A stretch of DNA of 64,000 nt from Mesorhizobium sp. WSM4904 (GCF_029674545.1 NZ_CP121354.1:3667001-3731000), one strand, 5' to 3'. Shown: positions 44,394-53,432, numbered from the stretch's first letter. The notes: a model not told the origin generated them from the sequence alone. A program made the numbers and translations.

Positions 44394-45239
44394 ATGAGCA
44401 AGTTGGTTGCGGCCTTGCCGATGTATGACTGGCCCGAGGTGCATGGCGAGGTCGACGCGCAATGGGCGCAGCTGCGCGACGCTTTCCGGCAGAGGGGTAT
44501 CGATGCGCCGAAGAAGATGGCGCGCAGCAATCGCGATTTGCCGCCGGTGCCAGACGGTATCCGCGACGATGCCGGAAGACTGATCGCGCCCGACCCGGCG
44601 ACATTGCCCCCGGACGAGTTCGATTTTCACCAGCTTTGGCTGAGCCCTGCGCTGCTCTTCGGGCAAACCTGCTGGGGACCGATGGGACTCGGCCTGGCCG
44701 CGCATGTGCAGGTGATTGCCCAGCCAAGCTATGACGAGTTCGAAGGCGGGCAGGGCGAGCTCTATTCCAGCGCGCTGGTGATGCTGGCCGATGGCGGGCC
44801 GTCGGTCACCTCGCCCGAGGATGGCAAGGCCGTCATCCCGCTCGATCTCGTCCGCGGCAAGCGCTTCATCTTCAACAATCCGGATTCCATGTCCGGGCTG
44901 CTGGGGCTGACGCATGACCTGGAGGCGATCGGCGAAACTCTAGACATTTTCGCCTCGCGCAGCGAAAGCGGCGGCCACCGGTCGTCGATCGTCGCCATCG
45001 CCGAGGGCAGGGCCGACGTCGCTGCAATCGACTGCCAGAGCTGGGCGTTGGCGCAGCGTTTCGAGCCGGCGGCGAAGCATGTCAAGGTCGTCGGTTGGAC
45101 GGCAAGGCGCAAGGGCCTGCCGTTCATCACCGCGAGGATTACGTCGGCCAATGTCGTCGCATCCATGCGCGAAGTCATCGCCGAGCTTGGCCTGGAAGGT
45201 TCAGTCGCCAAGCAGCCTTTCGTCGAGCGGATAGGCTGA
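44394..45239 (+). CDS. PhnD/SsuA-like substrate-binding-fold protein without signal peptide
   Basis: 281 residues. Ligand-binding fold pattern MSKLVAALPMYDWPEV..., LVMLADGGPSVTSPEDG, LVRGKRFIFNNPDSMSGLLGL, VAIAEGRADVAAIDCQSWAL, typical of PhnD/phosphate-phosphonate binding proteins. It lacks any N-terminal signal or lipobox and no permease or ATPase gene is adjacent, so it probably acts in the cytoplasm as a sensor, carrier or enzyme. It ends inside the convergent M24 gene, overlapping by 39 bases. Follows the desaturase gene by 75 bases, which include a hairpin (44327-44352). Confidence 0.7.
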   Translation: MSKLVAALPMYDWPEVHGEVDAQWAQLRDAFRQRGIDAPKKMARSNRDLPPVPDGIRDDAGRLIAPDPATLPPDEFDFHQLWLSPALLFGQTCWGPMGLGLAAHVQVIAQPSYDEFEGGQGELYSSALVMLADGGPSVTSPEDGKAVIPLDLVRGKRFIFNNPDSMSGLLGLTHDLEAIGETLDIFASRSESGGHRSSIVAIAEGRADVAAIDCQSWALAQRFEPAAKHVKVVGWTARRKGLPFITARITSANVVASMREVIAELGLEGSVAKQPFVERIG

Positions 45240-46547
45240 GAGCTTTTCATTGCCGGTTTCGGTGATCAGGATCTGCTCCTCGATCTTCACGCCCTCGCGT
45301 CCACCCATCCTGCCGATGTAGCTTTCCACGCAAAGCGCCATGCCGGGTTCGAGCACGCCGTCAGGCGTGTCGTCCGTCCAGTCAACGGCATGCGGCAAGG
45401 TTGGATATTCGTCCGCCAGGCCGACGCCGTGGTAGAGCACGCCGTAGCGCGTCGGGAAGGAGTCTCCGGGCGGCACCGCCGAACGCTTGACGAGGTCGCG
45501 AAACGAGATGCCTGGCCGCAATAGGCTAGTGTTGTGCGCAATCTGGTCGGCGGCGATGCGGAACAGGTCTCGCTGCTCGTTCGATGGCCTCCCGTCGCCA
45601 CAGAGCCAAGTGCGCGAAAGATCGGCGCAAAATCCATAGGGGCCGATGAGGTCGGTGTCGAAGGCGACGAGGTCGCCGTCCTCGATCACGCGCGACGAGC
45701 ATTCCTGGAACCAGGGATTGGTGCGCGGCCCGGACGACAGCAGCCGGGTCTCGATCCATTCACCGCCGCGCGCGATGTTGCCGCGATGGAGCTCCGCCCA
45801 CAACTCGTTCTCGGAAATGCCCGGCTTCAGCGCCGCTTCCATCTCGCCCATTGCCGCCTCGCAGGCGACGATCGCTCGGCGCATGGCAAGGATTTCGTCG
45901 GGCGACTTGATCAGGCGCGCGTTCTCCATCACAGCCTCCCCGTTGCCGACCGTGATGCCGCGGCGGGCAAGCTCGTCGACGCCGTCGGGGTTGATGTGGT
46001 CGACGGCGATGCGGCGATTGCCGCCGCCGTGCTCGGCAAGGAGTTCGGCGATGCCGGCTCCCCAGCGGCGAACCTTCTTGTGGGTCAGCTCGCCGCTATA
46101 AAGATACATCCACGACACAGCCGGTCGCACCTCGTCGACGACCCCGGCGTGATCCGACAAGTGCTCACAGGAGAAATAGTCGAACAGCACCACCGGGCCT
46201 TCGGTGGCGACGAAACAGTGGCGGGTCGGGTTGTGCGCGACCCAAAGCTGCATGTTGGTCGTATCGGTCGCGTAGCGGATGTTGACCGGGTCGTAGAGCA
46301 GGGCGCCGGCATAGTCGCGACGCCTGAGCTCGGCGCGGATGCGCTCGAGCCGGTATTCTCGCATCGCCGGCAGGTCGGGAACGGCAATGCCTGCGGCCGC
46401 CCATTCGGCTTCGGCCTGTGCGCCATAGCCCAGGACGTGCTGGTTGAGCGCGGCAGCCTTCTCGCGGGAAGCCTCGCGCAGCGCTTCGACGGAGCCCGGT
46501 TCGAACGGCATGATCTTGCGGTGGCGGCCGAAGCGAAATTTGTCCAT
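45201..46547 (-). CDS. M24-fold protein, DddP-like DMSP lyase candidate
   Basis: 448 residues, the length of DddP. Creatinase/prolidase fold with IRYATDTTNMQLWVAHNPTR, RGGEWIETRLLSSGPRTNPWFQEC and VAFDTDLIGPYGFCADLSRTW. Candidate metal ligands are Asp297, Asp299, Asp309, His373, Glu408 and Glu423, with Asp379 in HGVGLADE. From memory of published Ruegeria DddP numbering (295, 297, 307, 371, 406, 421 and 377), each is displaced by exactly two. That supports DddP, which cleaves dimethylsulfoniopropionate to DMS and acrylate, over a plain Xaa-Pro peptidase. Related M24 proteins with another substrate remain possible. Co-directional with the flavoprotein gene at 48194. Confidence 0.72.
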   Translation of the reverse strand: MDKFRFGRHRKIMPFEPGSVEALREASREKAAALNQHVLGYGAQAEAEWAAAGIAVPDLPAMREYRLERIRAELRRRDYAGALLYDPVNIRYATDTTNMQLWVAHNPTRHCFVATEGPVVLFDYFSCEHLSDHAGVVDEVRPAVSWMYLYSGELTHKKVRRWGAGIAELLAEHGGGNRRIAVDHINPDGVDELARRGITVGNGEAVMENARLIKSPDEILAMRRAIVACEAAMGEMEAALKPGISENELWAELHRGNIARGGEWIETRLLSSGPRTNPWFQECSSRVIEDGDLVAFDTDLIGPYGFCADLSRTWLCGDGRPSNEQRDLFRIAADQIAHNTSLLRPGISFRDLVKRSAVPPGDSFPTRYGVLYHGVGLADEYPTLPHAVDWTDDTPDGVLEPGMALCVESYIGRMGGREGVKIEEQILITETGNEKLSAYPLDERLLGD

Positions 46548-46562
46548 GTGGTCCCCCTGCGC

Positions 46563-48080
46563 CTATTGCACCGCGATCTTGTGAAGCCTGGTGATCGTCA
46601 CCTGACGGGTTCGCGGCGTGCCTCCGAGCAGCTGCGGCACCTCGATGCGCCGATGGATGGTGTCCATCACGTAGCCCGCCTTGGCGATCCTGTCGAAGAT
46701 GACCCCGACGGGCTCCCTGTCATCAGCCAGGACGAGCACCGCCGGCTCGCGGATCGACTGGCTGAAGTCAGGTATCTCGTCGTCGAGTACGACAAGATCC
46801 GGATCGACCAGCCGCAGATTGCCGACCCAGAACCAGCTTGAGACCACTGTGCCTACCGGTCCGTCGGCGGTGATCTGGTCGTAAAGCGAACGATAATCCA
46901 TCCGCACGATACGGCCGCGGTTGTCGCCGCCGTTCAGATGCATGTACCAGCTTGCCGGCAACGCCAGAATGGCAAGGACGGCGCCGACGAAGACGATCGT
47001 GCCTTGCGTCTTCCGGCCCCTGTCTCCCATGGCGTCGAGCCGCATGGCAAGAGCGACAGGCAGCAGAACAAAAACAGGGAGCATCCAGCGATCGCGAAAT
47101 TGCGTCACGCCGCCAACAAGAACCACGACGAGCGTGAGCAACAAGGCGAGGGCAATCGCCCGCCAGACCAACTTTTCGGGCCACGATGCCGCCAGGGGCG
47201 GTGGCGTGGATTCCTTGCGTGCCAGGAAGAAGGCGAGGGCAAAGACTGCGATCGGAAGTCCGGCGAAGTTGAGTATCGCGTTGCCAAGGCCAAGAATGCC
47301 GAGAGATGCCGTTTTCGCCACGCGGCCGCCCTCAACGCCATCGAAGCTCCCGCCGTGCGCCAGCAGGTCTCCCAGATGCGTGAGGCTCCAGTAGAATGTC
47401 GGCAGGCAGGCAAGGATCGCCACAACCACGCTGATCAGGAAACGGCGATCGAAGATCGCCTCACGTGTCTCGCGAAGCGACAGCGCCGCAAGGAACAGCG
47501 CGGCGAGAAAGATCACGACATTGTATTTCGACAGCGTTGCCGCTGCCGCCGCCAGGCCAAGCAGCACATAGGCGGCCGTCGAACGCTGTTTCTGCAGCTC
47601 GACCACCGCCAGAAGCAGCAGCGACGAAAAGCAGAAAACCGCGATCGAATGGGTGAGGGCGTGCTGCATCTCCCACACGATCTGAGGAAAAAGCAGCAGG
47701 CCGAACATCGCCGCGGCGGCCGCGCGGTTCGAGTAGCCGAAGCGGCGCACCGCTGCAAAGGACGCGATCAACCCACCGGCCAGCAGGGTGTATTTGACGA
47801 TCTTGAGCGCGAAGATGTCGGTGCCGACCAGCGATGCAGTGAGGATGCCGAGCCAGGTGTATAAAGGCGGCTGCGAGCTGCCATAGCCGGCCGCCAGAAA
47901 GCGCATCGCCATCAACTGTTCGGCGTCGTCGACGCCGACGCCCGTGCCCACGACGTGGGACGAGAGCGTCATCACCGCGATCTGGACAAGACAGTATGCA
48001 AGAGCAAACGCGATCGCGGCGCTGAATGGGCCGACCCGTTCATCGCAGAGCCAGTCGGTCCATTTCTCTAGCTGCCGCAA
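46563..48080 (-). CDS. GT39/ArnT-like membrane glycosyltransferase family protein
   Basis: 505 residues with about eleven transmembrane segments. The first periplasmic loop carries VGVDDAEQLMAMRFLAAGYGSSQPPLYTWL, including the acidic DDAE and the QPPLY motif of the dolichyl-phosphate-mannose-protein mannosyltransferase-like (PMT_2) family. A soluble C-terminal domain of about 110 residues follows (YRSLYDQITADGPVGTVVSSWFW...). Likely transfers a sugar from a polyprenyl phosphate to a lipid or glycan at the outer face of the inner membrane. Substrate unknown. Confidence 0.78.
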   Translation of the reverse strand: MRQLEKWTDWLCDERVGPFSAAIAFALAYCLVQIAVMTLSSHVVGTGVGVDDAEQLMAMRFLAAGYGSSQPPLYTWLGILTASLVGTDIFALKIVKYTLLAGGLIASFAAVRRFGYSNRAAAAAMFGLLLFPQIVWEMQHALTHSIAVFCFSSLLLLAVVELQKQRSTAAYVLLGLAAAAATLSKYNVVIFLAALFLAALSLRETREAIFDRRFLISVVVAILACLPTFYWSLTHLGDLLAHGGSFDGVEGGRVAKTASLGILGLGNAILNFAGLPIAVFALAFFLARKESTPPPLAASWPEKLVWRAIALALLLTLVVVLVGGVTQFRDRWMLPVFVLLPVALAMRLDAMGDRGRKTQGTIVFVGAVLAILALPASWYMHLNGGDNRGRIVRMDYRSLYDQITADGPVGTVVSSWFWVGNLRLVDPDLVVLDDEIPDFSQSIREPAVLVLADDREPVGVIFDRIAKAGYVMDTIHRRIEVPQLLGGTPRTRQVTITRLHKIAVQ

Positions 48081-48193
48081 AGGGGTCGTCTTCTCACTGA
48101 TGCGTTGGTGGCCGGTTGTTTATATAGCCGGCCACCGGCGCGATCCGAAAGCGGTACATTCGGGGCGAAACCGCGCACACTCCTGGAGTTGCT

Positions 48194-50764
48194 CTAGGCG
48201 CGCATCTTCTCGCCGCTCGGGTCGAAAGGCGGCTCGACATTGATGCGGGCCGGGCGGCGGTGGCCGAGGATCTCGATCTCGAACAGACCGGCGCTCTCGT
48301 CCTCGGCAAGGGCGGCCGGCACATAGCCCTGCGCCATCGATTTCTGGACATAGTGCGCATAGCCGCCCGAGGTGACCCAGCCGACGACGCGCCACTCACC
48401 GTCGACGATGCCGCGCACGGCCGAAGCGCCCTCGGCGGCCCTGGAGCCGCGCACTTCCTTGCCGGTCTCGTCGAAGCGCGGCGCGCCATAACCATGCGGC
48501 TTTTCTACCGTGCCGTAGTCCTTGCCGACCTTGGCCCAGATCGGCTCGTCGCCCATCACGTCGGCGTCCGCCGCATCGACGATGAAGGAGACACGGCGCA
48601 GCTTCGGCCCCTGCGCCTGCTCCTTGGCTGACGCCTCACGGCCGATGAAGTCGTTCTTCTCCAGCTTGATGAAGCGGTCCATCGAACCTTCGAACGGTCC
48701 GTAGATCGGGCGCAGTTCGCGGAACCAGGTCGGGAAGTTCTTCTCCAGGCGCATCGACAAGAGCGCGCGCATGCCGAAATCGACGATGCCGAATTCGGCG
48801 CCGGCGTCCTTGATCGCGTGATAGACCAGACGCTGGTAAGCGGGCGCCATCCAGATCTCGTAGCCCAAGTCGCCGGTATAGGTGATGCGGTTGACCATGC
48901 AGGGCGCGCCGCCGACCGCCATCTCGCGGAAATCCATGAAGCGGAAGGCCTTGGTCGAGACGTCGACATCGACAAGCCTCTGCAACAGGTCGCGTGATTT
49001 CGGTCCGGCGATGGACAGCCCGACCAGCGTCTGGTCGAAGCGATGGATGCGTACCGAACCGTCCTTCGGCAGGTGCTTCTCGAACCAGCGCATATGATAT
49101 TTCTGTGCGGCCGACGAGCCCCAGATCATGAAGCGGTCCTCGCCGGTCTTGGCGATGGTGAAGTCGCCGATCAGCTTACCGAACTCGTTGACCATCGGGG
49201 TCAGCACGATGCGGCCGGCCTTCGGCATGCGGTTGGTCATCAGCCGGTTGAGGAAATCCTCGGCTGCCGGTCCCGACACCTCGTATTTGGCGAAGTTGGC
49301 GATTTCGGTGACGCCGACCCTTTCGCGCGTGGCGCGCACTTCTTCGCCGATCGGGGCGAAATCGTTGGAGCGGTGGAAGGAGACGATGTCCTTCGGCTCG
49401 GTGCCCTTCGGCGCAAACCAGAGCGGGGTTTCGAGTCCCCATGAATCGCCCATGACGGCGTTGTTGGCGAGCATGGTGTCGTAGAGCGGCGTCGTCTGCG
49501 CCGGACGGGCGGCAGGCAGTTCCTCGTTCGGGAAGCGGATCGAGAAACGCCGCGAATAGTTCTCGCGCACCTTGGCGTTGGTGTAGCGCAGCGTCGCCCA
49601 TTCGCCGAAGCGGGCGACGTCCATGCCCCAGACGTCGAAGCCCGGATCGCCATGCACCATCCAGTTGGAGAGCGCGAGGCCGACGCCGCCGCCCTGGCTG
49701 AAGCCGGCCATGACGGCGCAGGCGCACCAGAAATTGGTCAGGCCCTGGACCGGACCGACCAGCGGGTTGCCGTCGAGCGCGAAGGTGAAGGGGCCGTTGA
49801 TGATCTGCTTGATGCCGGCCTTCTCGATGCCGGGGAAATGCTTGAAGCCGATCTCCAGCGACGGCGCGATGCGGTCGATGTCGGGCTGCAGCAACTCATG
49901 GCCGAAATCCCACGGCGTGTTCACCGGCGACCACGGCTTGCAGGCCTTCTCATAGGTGCCGAGCAGGATGCCGTTGCGCTCCTGGCGGGTGTAGATCTCG
50001 CCCTTGAAATCGAGCACGCCGATCATCTCGCGGCCGGTAGACTTGTTGAATTCCTCGACCTCCGGCATCGGCTCGGTGAGCAGGTACATGTGCTCCATCG
50101 CCAGCACTGGCAGCTCAACGCCGACCATGCGGCCGATCTCGCGCGCCCACAGTCCGCCGCAGTTGACGACATGCTCGGCCTTCACCGTGCCCTGCTCGGT
50201 GACAACGTTCCAGGTGCCGTCGACCTCCTGCGTCAGCTCGATGACGCGGTTGCGCAGCACGATCTCGGCGCCGAGTTTGCGCGCGGCCTTGGCATAGGCA
50301 TGCGTGGTGCCGGACGGATCGAGATGGCCTTCGACCGGGTCCCACATGGCGCCGACGAAATTCTTCTCGTCCATCAGCGGGAACATCGCCTTCGCTTCCG
50401 CAGGCGTGATCAGTTCGGTGTCCATGCCGAGATAGCGGCCCTTGGCGTGGGCAAGGCGCAGGAAGTCCATGCGCTCCGGCGTGTCGGCCATCATGACGCC
50501 GCCGGTGAGATGCAGCGAGCAGGACTGGCCGGAGAGCTCCTCGATCTCCTTGTAGAGCTGGACGGTATAGGCCTGCAGCTTGGCGACGTTGGGGTCGCCG
50601 TTGAGCGTATGGAAGCCGCCCGCCGCGTGCCAGGACGAGCCGGAGGTCAGCTCCGAACGCTCGATCAGCATGATGTCGGTCCAGCCGGCCTTGGCGAGGT
50701 GGTAGAGCACCGAGCAGCCGACGACACCGCCGCCGATAACAACCGCTTTTACGTGGGATTTCAT
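48194..50764 (-). CDS. Dimethylglycine dehydrogenase-like FAD/GcvT fusion (copy 2)
   Basis: 856 residues. FAD domain with VIGGGVVGCSVLYHLAKAG, then SSWHAAGGF carrying the His (His46) that is covalently linked to FAD in dimethylglycine and sarcosine dehydrogenases. An FAO_M linker and C-terminal GcvT barrel (MTNRMPKAGRIVLTPMVNEFGKLIGDFTIAK..., TYTGDLGYEIWM) follow. It oxidises an N-methyl group of dimethylglycine, sarcosine or a related amine to methylene-THF, so it could continue betaine breakdown after the MttB-like step. The start overlaps the stop of the DUF559 gene (ATGA). Same architecture as copy 1 at 10462 but a different flavin site. Confidence 0.88.
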   Translation of the reverse strand: MKSHVKAVVIGGGVVGCSVLYHLAKAGWTDIMLIERSELTSGSSWHAAGGFHTLNGDPNVAKLQAYTVQLYKEIEELSGQSCSLHLTGGVMMADTPERMDFLRLAHAKGRYLGMDTELITPAEAKAMFPLMDEKNFVGAMWDPVEGHLDPSGTTHAYAKAARKLGAEIVLRNRVIELTQEVDGTWNVVTEQGTVKAEHVVNCGGLWAREIGRMVGVELPVLAMEHMYLLTEPMPEVEEFNKSTGREMIGVLDFKGEIYTRQERNGILLGTYEKACKPWSPVNTPWDFGHELLQPDIDRIAPSLEIGFKHFPGIEKAGIKQIINGPFTFALDGNPLVGPVQGLTNFWCACAVMAGFSQGGGVGLALSNWMVHGDPGFDVWGMDVARFGEWATLRYTNAKVRENYSRRFSIRFPNEELPAARPAQTTPLYDTMLANNAVMGDSWGLETPLWFAPKGTEPKDIVSFHRSNDFAPIGEEVRATRERVGVTEIANFAKYEVSGPAAEDFLNRLMTNRMPKAGRIVLTPMVNEFGKLIGDFTIAKTGEDRFMIWGSSAAQKYHMRWFEKHLPKDGSVRIHRFDQTLVGLSIAGPKSRDLLQRLVDVDVSTKAFRFMDFREMAVGGAPCMVNRITYTGDLGYEIWMAPAYQRLVYHAIKDAGAEFGIVDFGMRALLSMRLEKNFPTWFRELRPIYGPFEGSMDRFIKLEKNDFIGREASAKEQAQGPKLRRVSFIVDAADADVMGDEPIWAKVGKDYGTVEKPHGYGAPRFDETGKEVRGSRAAEGASAVRGIVDGEWRVVGWVTSGGYAHYVQKSMAQGYVPAALAEDESAGLFEIEILGHRRPARINVEPPFDPSGEKMRA

Positions 50765-51222
50765 GAAGATAGGTCCGTTTTTGAAGATACTGAATCGAGT
50801 GATTGAGGCGTGAAGACAAAGCGCAGATCGGGGGCGACGATGTTTTCCGCCAGCCTGCCGTCAAGCGCGGCAAGGATGGTTTCGCAGACGGAAGCGCGAT
50901 GTTTCAGGCCGTCATGGTTCCAAAGGCGCAGGATCGAATAACCTTGCGCGCGCATGAAGTCGTCGCGGCGGCGGTCATAGGAACTGTCGGCGTGTTGGGA
51001 CCCATCGACCTCAACGACCAGCCATTTTTCGCGGCAAGCGAAGTCCGCGAAATAGGGGCCGATGGAAAATTGACGCGTGAACCGGTAGCCGCCGAGCTTG
51101 CGCGCCTTCAGCTCAAGCCAAAGCAGTGCTTCGGCCTGATTGCCTGTCTGACGGAGGTCTCTTGCTCGCTGGGTGGTACCTTGTTTGCGGCGGCTTCGCG
51201 TTTGAGCAGCGCCTTCCCCCAC
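50761..51222 (-). CDS. DUF559 endonuclease-like protein with repeat-derived N-terminus
   Basis: The conserved part (about 120 residues) reads AEALLWLELKARKLGGYRFTRQFSIGPYFADFACREKWLVVEVDGSQH...YDRRRDDFMRAQGYSILRLWNHD. This is DUF559, a very short patch repair/PD-(D/E)XK-like nuclease family with the EVDG...H active region. The 5' end runs into copy A of a 217-bp palindromic repeat, and the only in-frame starts (GTG 51222, GTG 51246, or in copy B) are inside the repeat, giving an Arg/Gly-rich leader. Start is therefore uncertain. Stop overlaps the flavoprotein start by 4 bases. Confidence 0.65.
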   Translation of the reverse strand: MGEGAAQTRSRRKQGTTQRARDLRQTGNQAEALLWLELKARKLGGYRFTRQFSIGPYFADFACREKWLVVEVDGSQHADSSYDRRRDDFMRAQGYSILRLWNHDGLKHRASVCETILAALDGRLAENIVAPDLRFVFTPQSLDSVSSKTDLSS

Positions 51223-51378
51223 TCCGTCGCCGCTTCGCGGCGCCACCTGTCCCCCCTCCGGAGGGAGAGGAAGGGTGCCACCGAGAGGAAGGGCGCCGGC
51301 TGGAATCGCCTCGCGCCTTTCCTCTCCCCCGTCGATCGGGGGAGGTGTCGAGCGAAGCTCGACGGAGTGGGGGTCGAC
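51163..51378. repeat. 217-bp palindromic repeat, copy A
   Basis: Direct repeat of 51403-51619 with few differences. Internally palindromic: CCCCCACTCCGTCG near the left is matched by CGACGGAGTGGGGG at the right end, enclosing two hairpins (CTCCCCCCTCCGGAGGGAG and CTCTCCCCCGTCGATCGGGGG). Contributes the 5' end of the DUF559 frame. Confidence 0.85.
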
Positions 51379-51402
51379 CGTGCACCAAATCCGCTTGATT
51401 TC

Positions 51403-51619
51403 CTGCTCGCTGGGTCGCGCCCGCTTTGCGGCGGCTTCGCGTTTGAGCAGCGCCTTCCCCACTCCGTCGCCGCTTCGCGGCGCCACCTCTCCCCCCTCCG
51501 GAGGGAGAGGAAGGGTGCCACCGAGCGGAAGGGCGCCGGCTGGAATCGCCTCGCGCCTTTCCTCTCCCCCGTCGATCGGGGAGAGGTGTCGAGCGAAGCT
51601 CGACGGAGTGGGGGTCGAC
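51403..51619. repeat. 217-bp palindromic repeat, copy B
   Basis: Second tandem copy, 24 bases from copy A, same terminal and internal palindromes. Reaches within 25 bases of the end of the MttB-like copy-2 gene, so it also forms its 3' flank. Confidence 0.85.
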
Positions 51620-51642
51620 TATTCATCAGCCAACACAGAGGA

Positions 51643-53220
51643 TCAGAAGTCCGTCGGCGCGCCGCCTTCGGCGCGGCGCTTATCGACGAAATCGTTGAGC
51701 TCTTCGCGAATGGCAGGGTCCATATAGGGCTCCTCGTAGGAAGCAAGGCGCTCCTTCCAGACCTTGTTGGTGCGCTCCAGCGCCGTCGGCGAGCCGGCCT
51801 CGGTCCAGGTTTCGAAATTACGCCAGTCGGACACGATCGGCGAATAAAAGGCGGTCTTGTAGCGCTCCTGCGTGTGCTGGGTGCCGAAGAAATGACCGCC
51901 CGGTCCGACCGACTGGATGGCGTCGAAGCCGAGAGCATCCTCGGAGAGATCGAGCGGGGTGAGGAATTCCGCCACCATCTGCAGAAGATCGATATCGAGG
52001 ATGGTCTTTTCGTAGGAGCAGCGCAGGCCGCCTTCCAGCCAGCCGGCGCCATGCATCATCAGGTTGCCGCCGCCCTGGATAGCGCCCCACAACGAGAAGA
52101 CGCTTTCATAGGCGGCCTGCGCGTCGACCGTGTTGGCCGCGCAGGTGTTCGAGGTGCGATAGGGGATGCTGTAACGGCGGGCGAGCTGACCGCCGACGAG
52201 CTGAGCCTTCATGTATTCCGGCGTGCCGAAGGCCGGCGCGCCGGACTTCATGTCGACATTCGAGGTGAAGCCGCCATAGCCGACCGGCGCGCCCTTCCTC
52301 ACCATCTGCGCGAACGCGATGCCGGAGAGCGCCTCGGCGTTCTGCTGCACCAGCGCTCCGGCGATGGTGACGGGCGCCATGGCGCCCGACAGCGTGAACG
52401 GCGTGACGATCACCGCCTGGCCCATGCTGGCCATCTGGACGATGCCTTCCATCATCGGCACGTCGAGCTTGAGCGGCGAATTGGTGTTGATGATGGTGAA
52501 GACCGAGGGCTCTTCCATCAGCTGCTCTCGGCTGATGCCGCGCGCGATGCGGGCGATCTCGATGCCGTCGACATTGCGCTCCTTGCCGAGCGAATAGATG
52601 TGGAAGACCTTGTCGGTCAGCATGGCGAGGTCGCGGATGCATTCGAGGTGCCGGACCGAAGGATGGATGTCGATCGGTTCGACCGGATAGCCGCCGGTGC
52701 ATTGCAGGATGTTGTGCATCTGCGCCAGGCGCAGGAAATTGCGATAATCGGCCTGGTTGCCGGGGCGCCGGCCGCGATCGAGGTCGGAGCAATTGGGCGC
52801 CGAAGCCATCATCGACAGGATGACATTGTTGCCGCCGAAACGCAGATTGTGTGCCGGATTGCGGGCGTGCAACGTGAATTCCGGCGGGCAGTGCGCAATC
52901 AGCTCCAGGATCATGTCGCTGTCGAAGCGGACGCGCTCGCTGCCTTCGCTGACGTCGGCGCCATGCGCCTTCATGATGCGGCGCGCTTCCTCATGCAGCA
53001 CGTCGACGCCGATTTCCCTCAAAACGCGCAGCGAGGCGAGGTGGATCGATTCCAGCTCGTCGTCGGAGACCAGCTTGGTCGGCGTCAGCGGATTCTTCAG
53101 CTGCCGAAAGGGCGGCTGCTCGAAGGCCGCCGATCCGCCAGCGCGCTTCCCCGCACGGCCGCCGCGGCGGGCGCGATCTGTTGCCAATGCCGGTTCGGCG
53201 GGATGAAGGGCGGCGGTCAT
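51643..53220 (-). CDS. MttB-like trimethylamine/betaine:corrinoid methyltransferase, non-pyrrolysine (copy 2)
   Basis: 525 residues, MttB family: NPAHNLRFGGNNVILSMMASAP, CTGGYPVEPIDI, FTLSGAMAPVTIAGALVQQNAEAL, SGAPAFGTPEYMKAQLVGGQLARRY and HGAGWLEGGLRCSYEKTILDIDLL. No internal amber codon. The N-terminus has an Arg/Gly-rich stretch at residues 15-28 (DRARRGGRAGKRAGG), like copy 1 in composition but not alignable. Overall similarity to copy 1 is moderate, so a different quaternary amine is likely. ATG 53220 used; the much longer frame to 53445 is unsupported. No corrinoid gene adjacent; it must use the one at 31558 or one outside the window. Confidence 0.88.
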   Translation of the reverse strand: MTAALHPAEPALATDRARRGGRAGKRAGGSAAFEQPPFRQLKNPLTPTKLVSDDELESIHLASLRVLREIGVDVLHEEARRIMKAHGADVSEGSERVRFDSDMILELIAHCPPEFTLHARNPAHNLRFGGNNVILSMMASAPNCSDLDRGRRPGNQADYRNFLRLAQMHNILQCTGGYPVEPIDIHPSVRHLECIRDLAMLTDKVFHIYSLGKERNVDGIEIARIARGISREQLMEEPSVFTIINTNSPLKLDVPMMEGIVQMASMGQAVIVTPFTLSGAMAPVTIAGALVQQNAEALSGIAFAQMVRKGAPVGYGGFTSNVDMKSGAPAFGTPEYMKAQLVGGQLARRYSIPYRTSNTCAANTVDAQAAYESVFSLWGAIQGGGNLMMHGAGWLEGGLRCSYEKTILDIDLLQMVAEFLTPLDLSEDALGFDAIQSVGPGGHFFGTQHTQERYKTAFYSPIVSDWRNFETWTEAGSPTALERTNKVWKERLASYEEPYMDPAIREELNDFVDKRRAEGGAPTDF

Positions 53221-53432
53221 GAGAAGCCTCGTGAGGATGCGAAAGTGGCCGGCATAATGGACCGGCGGCAATGCTGCCGGTGAGGAGGCGGCGACCACTA
53301 GGGCGAGGGAAGCGACATGACGGAACGGCAGCCGTCGCCCCGGTCTGCTGACCCAGGTTCGGGGCGACGCTGCTCTTGAATGTTGGCGCGACGAACGCGA
53401 TGTAGGCAAAGCCCCAGACGCCGGAGACCCGC

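Noticed and set aside
50803..53283. 826-codon plus-strand frame across DUF559, repeats and MttB copy 2
   Set aside because: Runs through repeats and opposite a clear MttB gene; composition is shadow-like.
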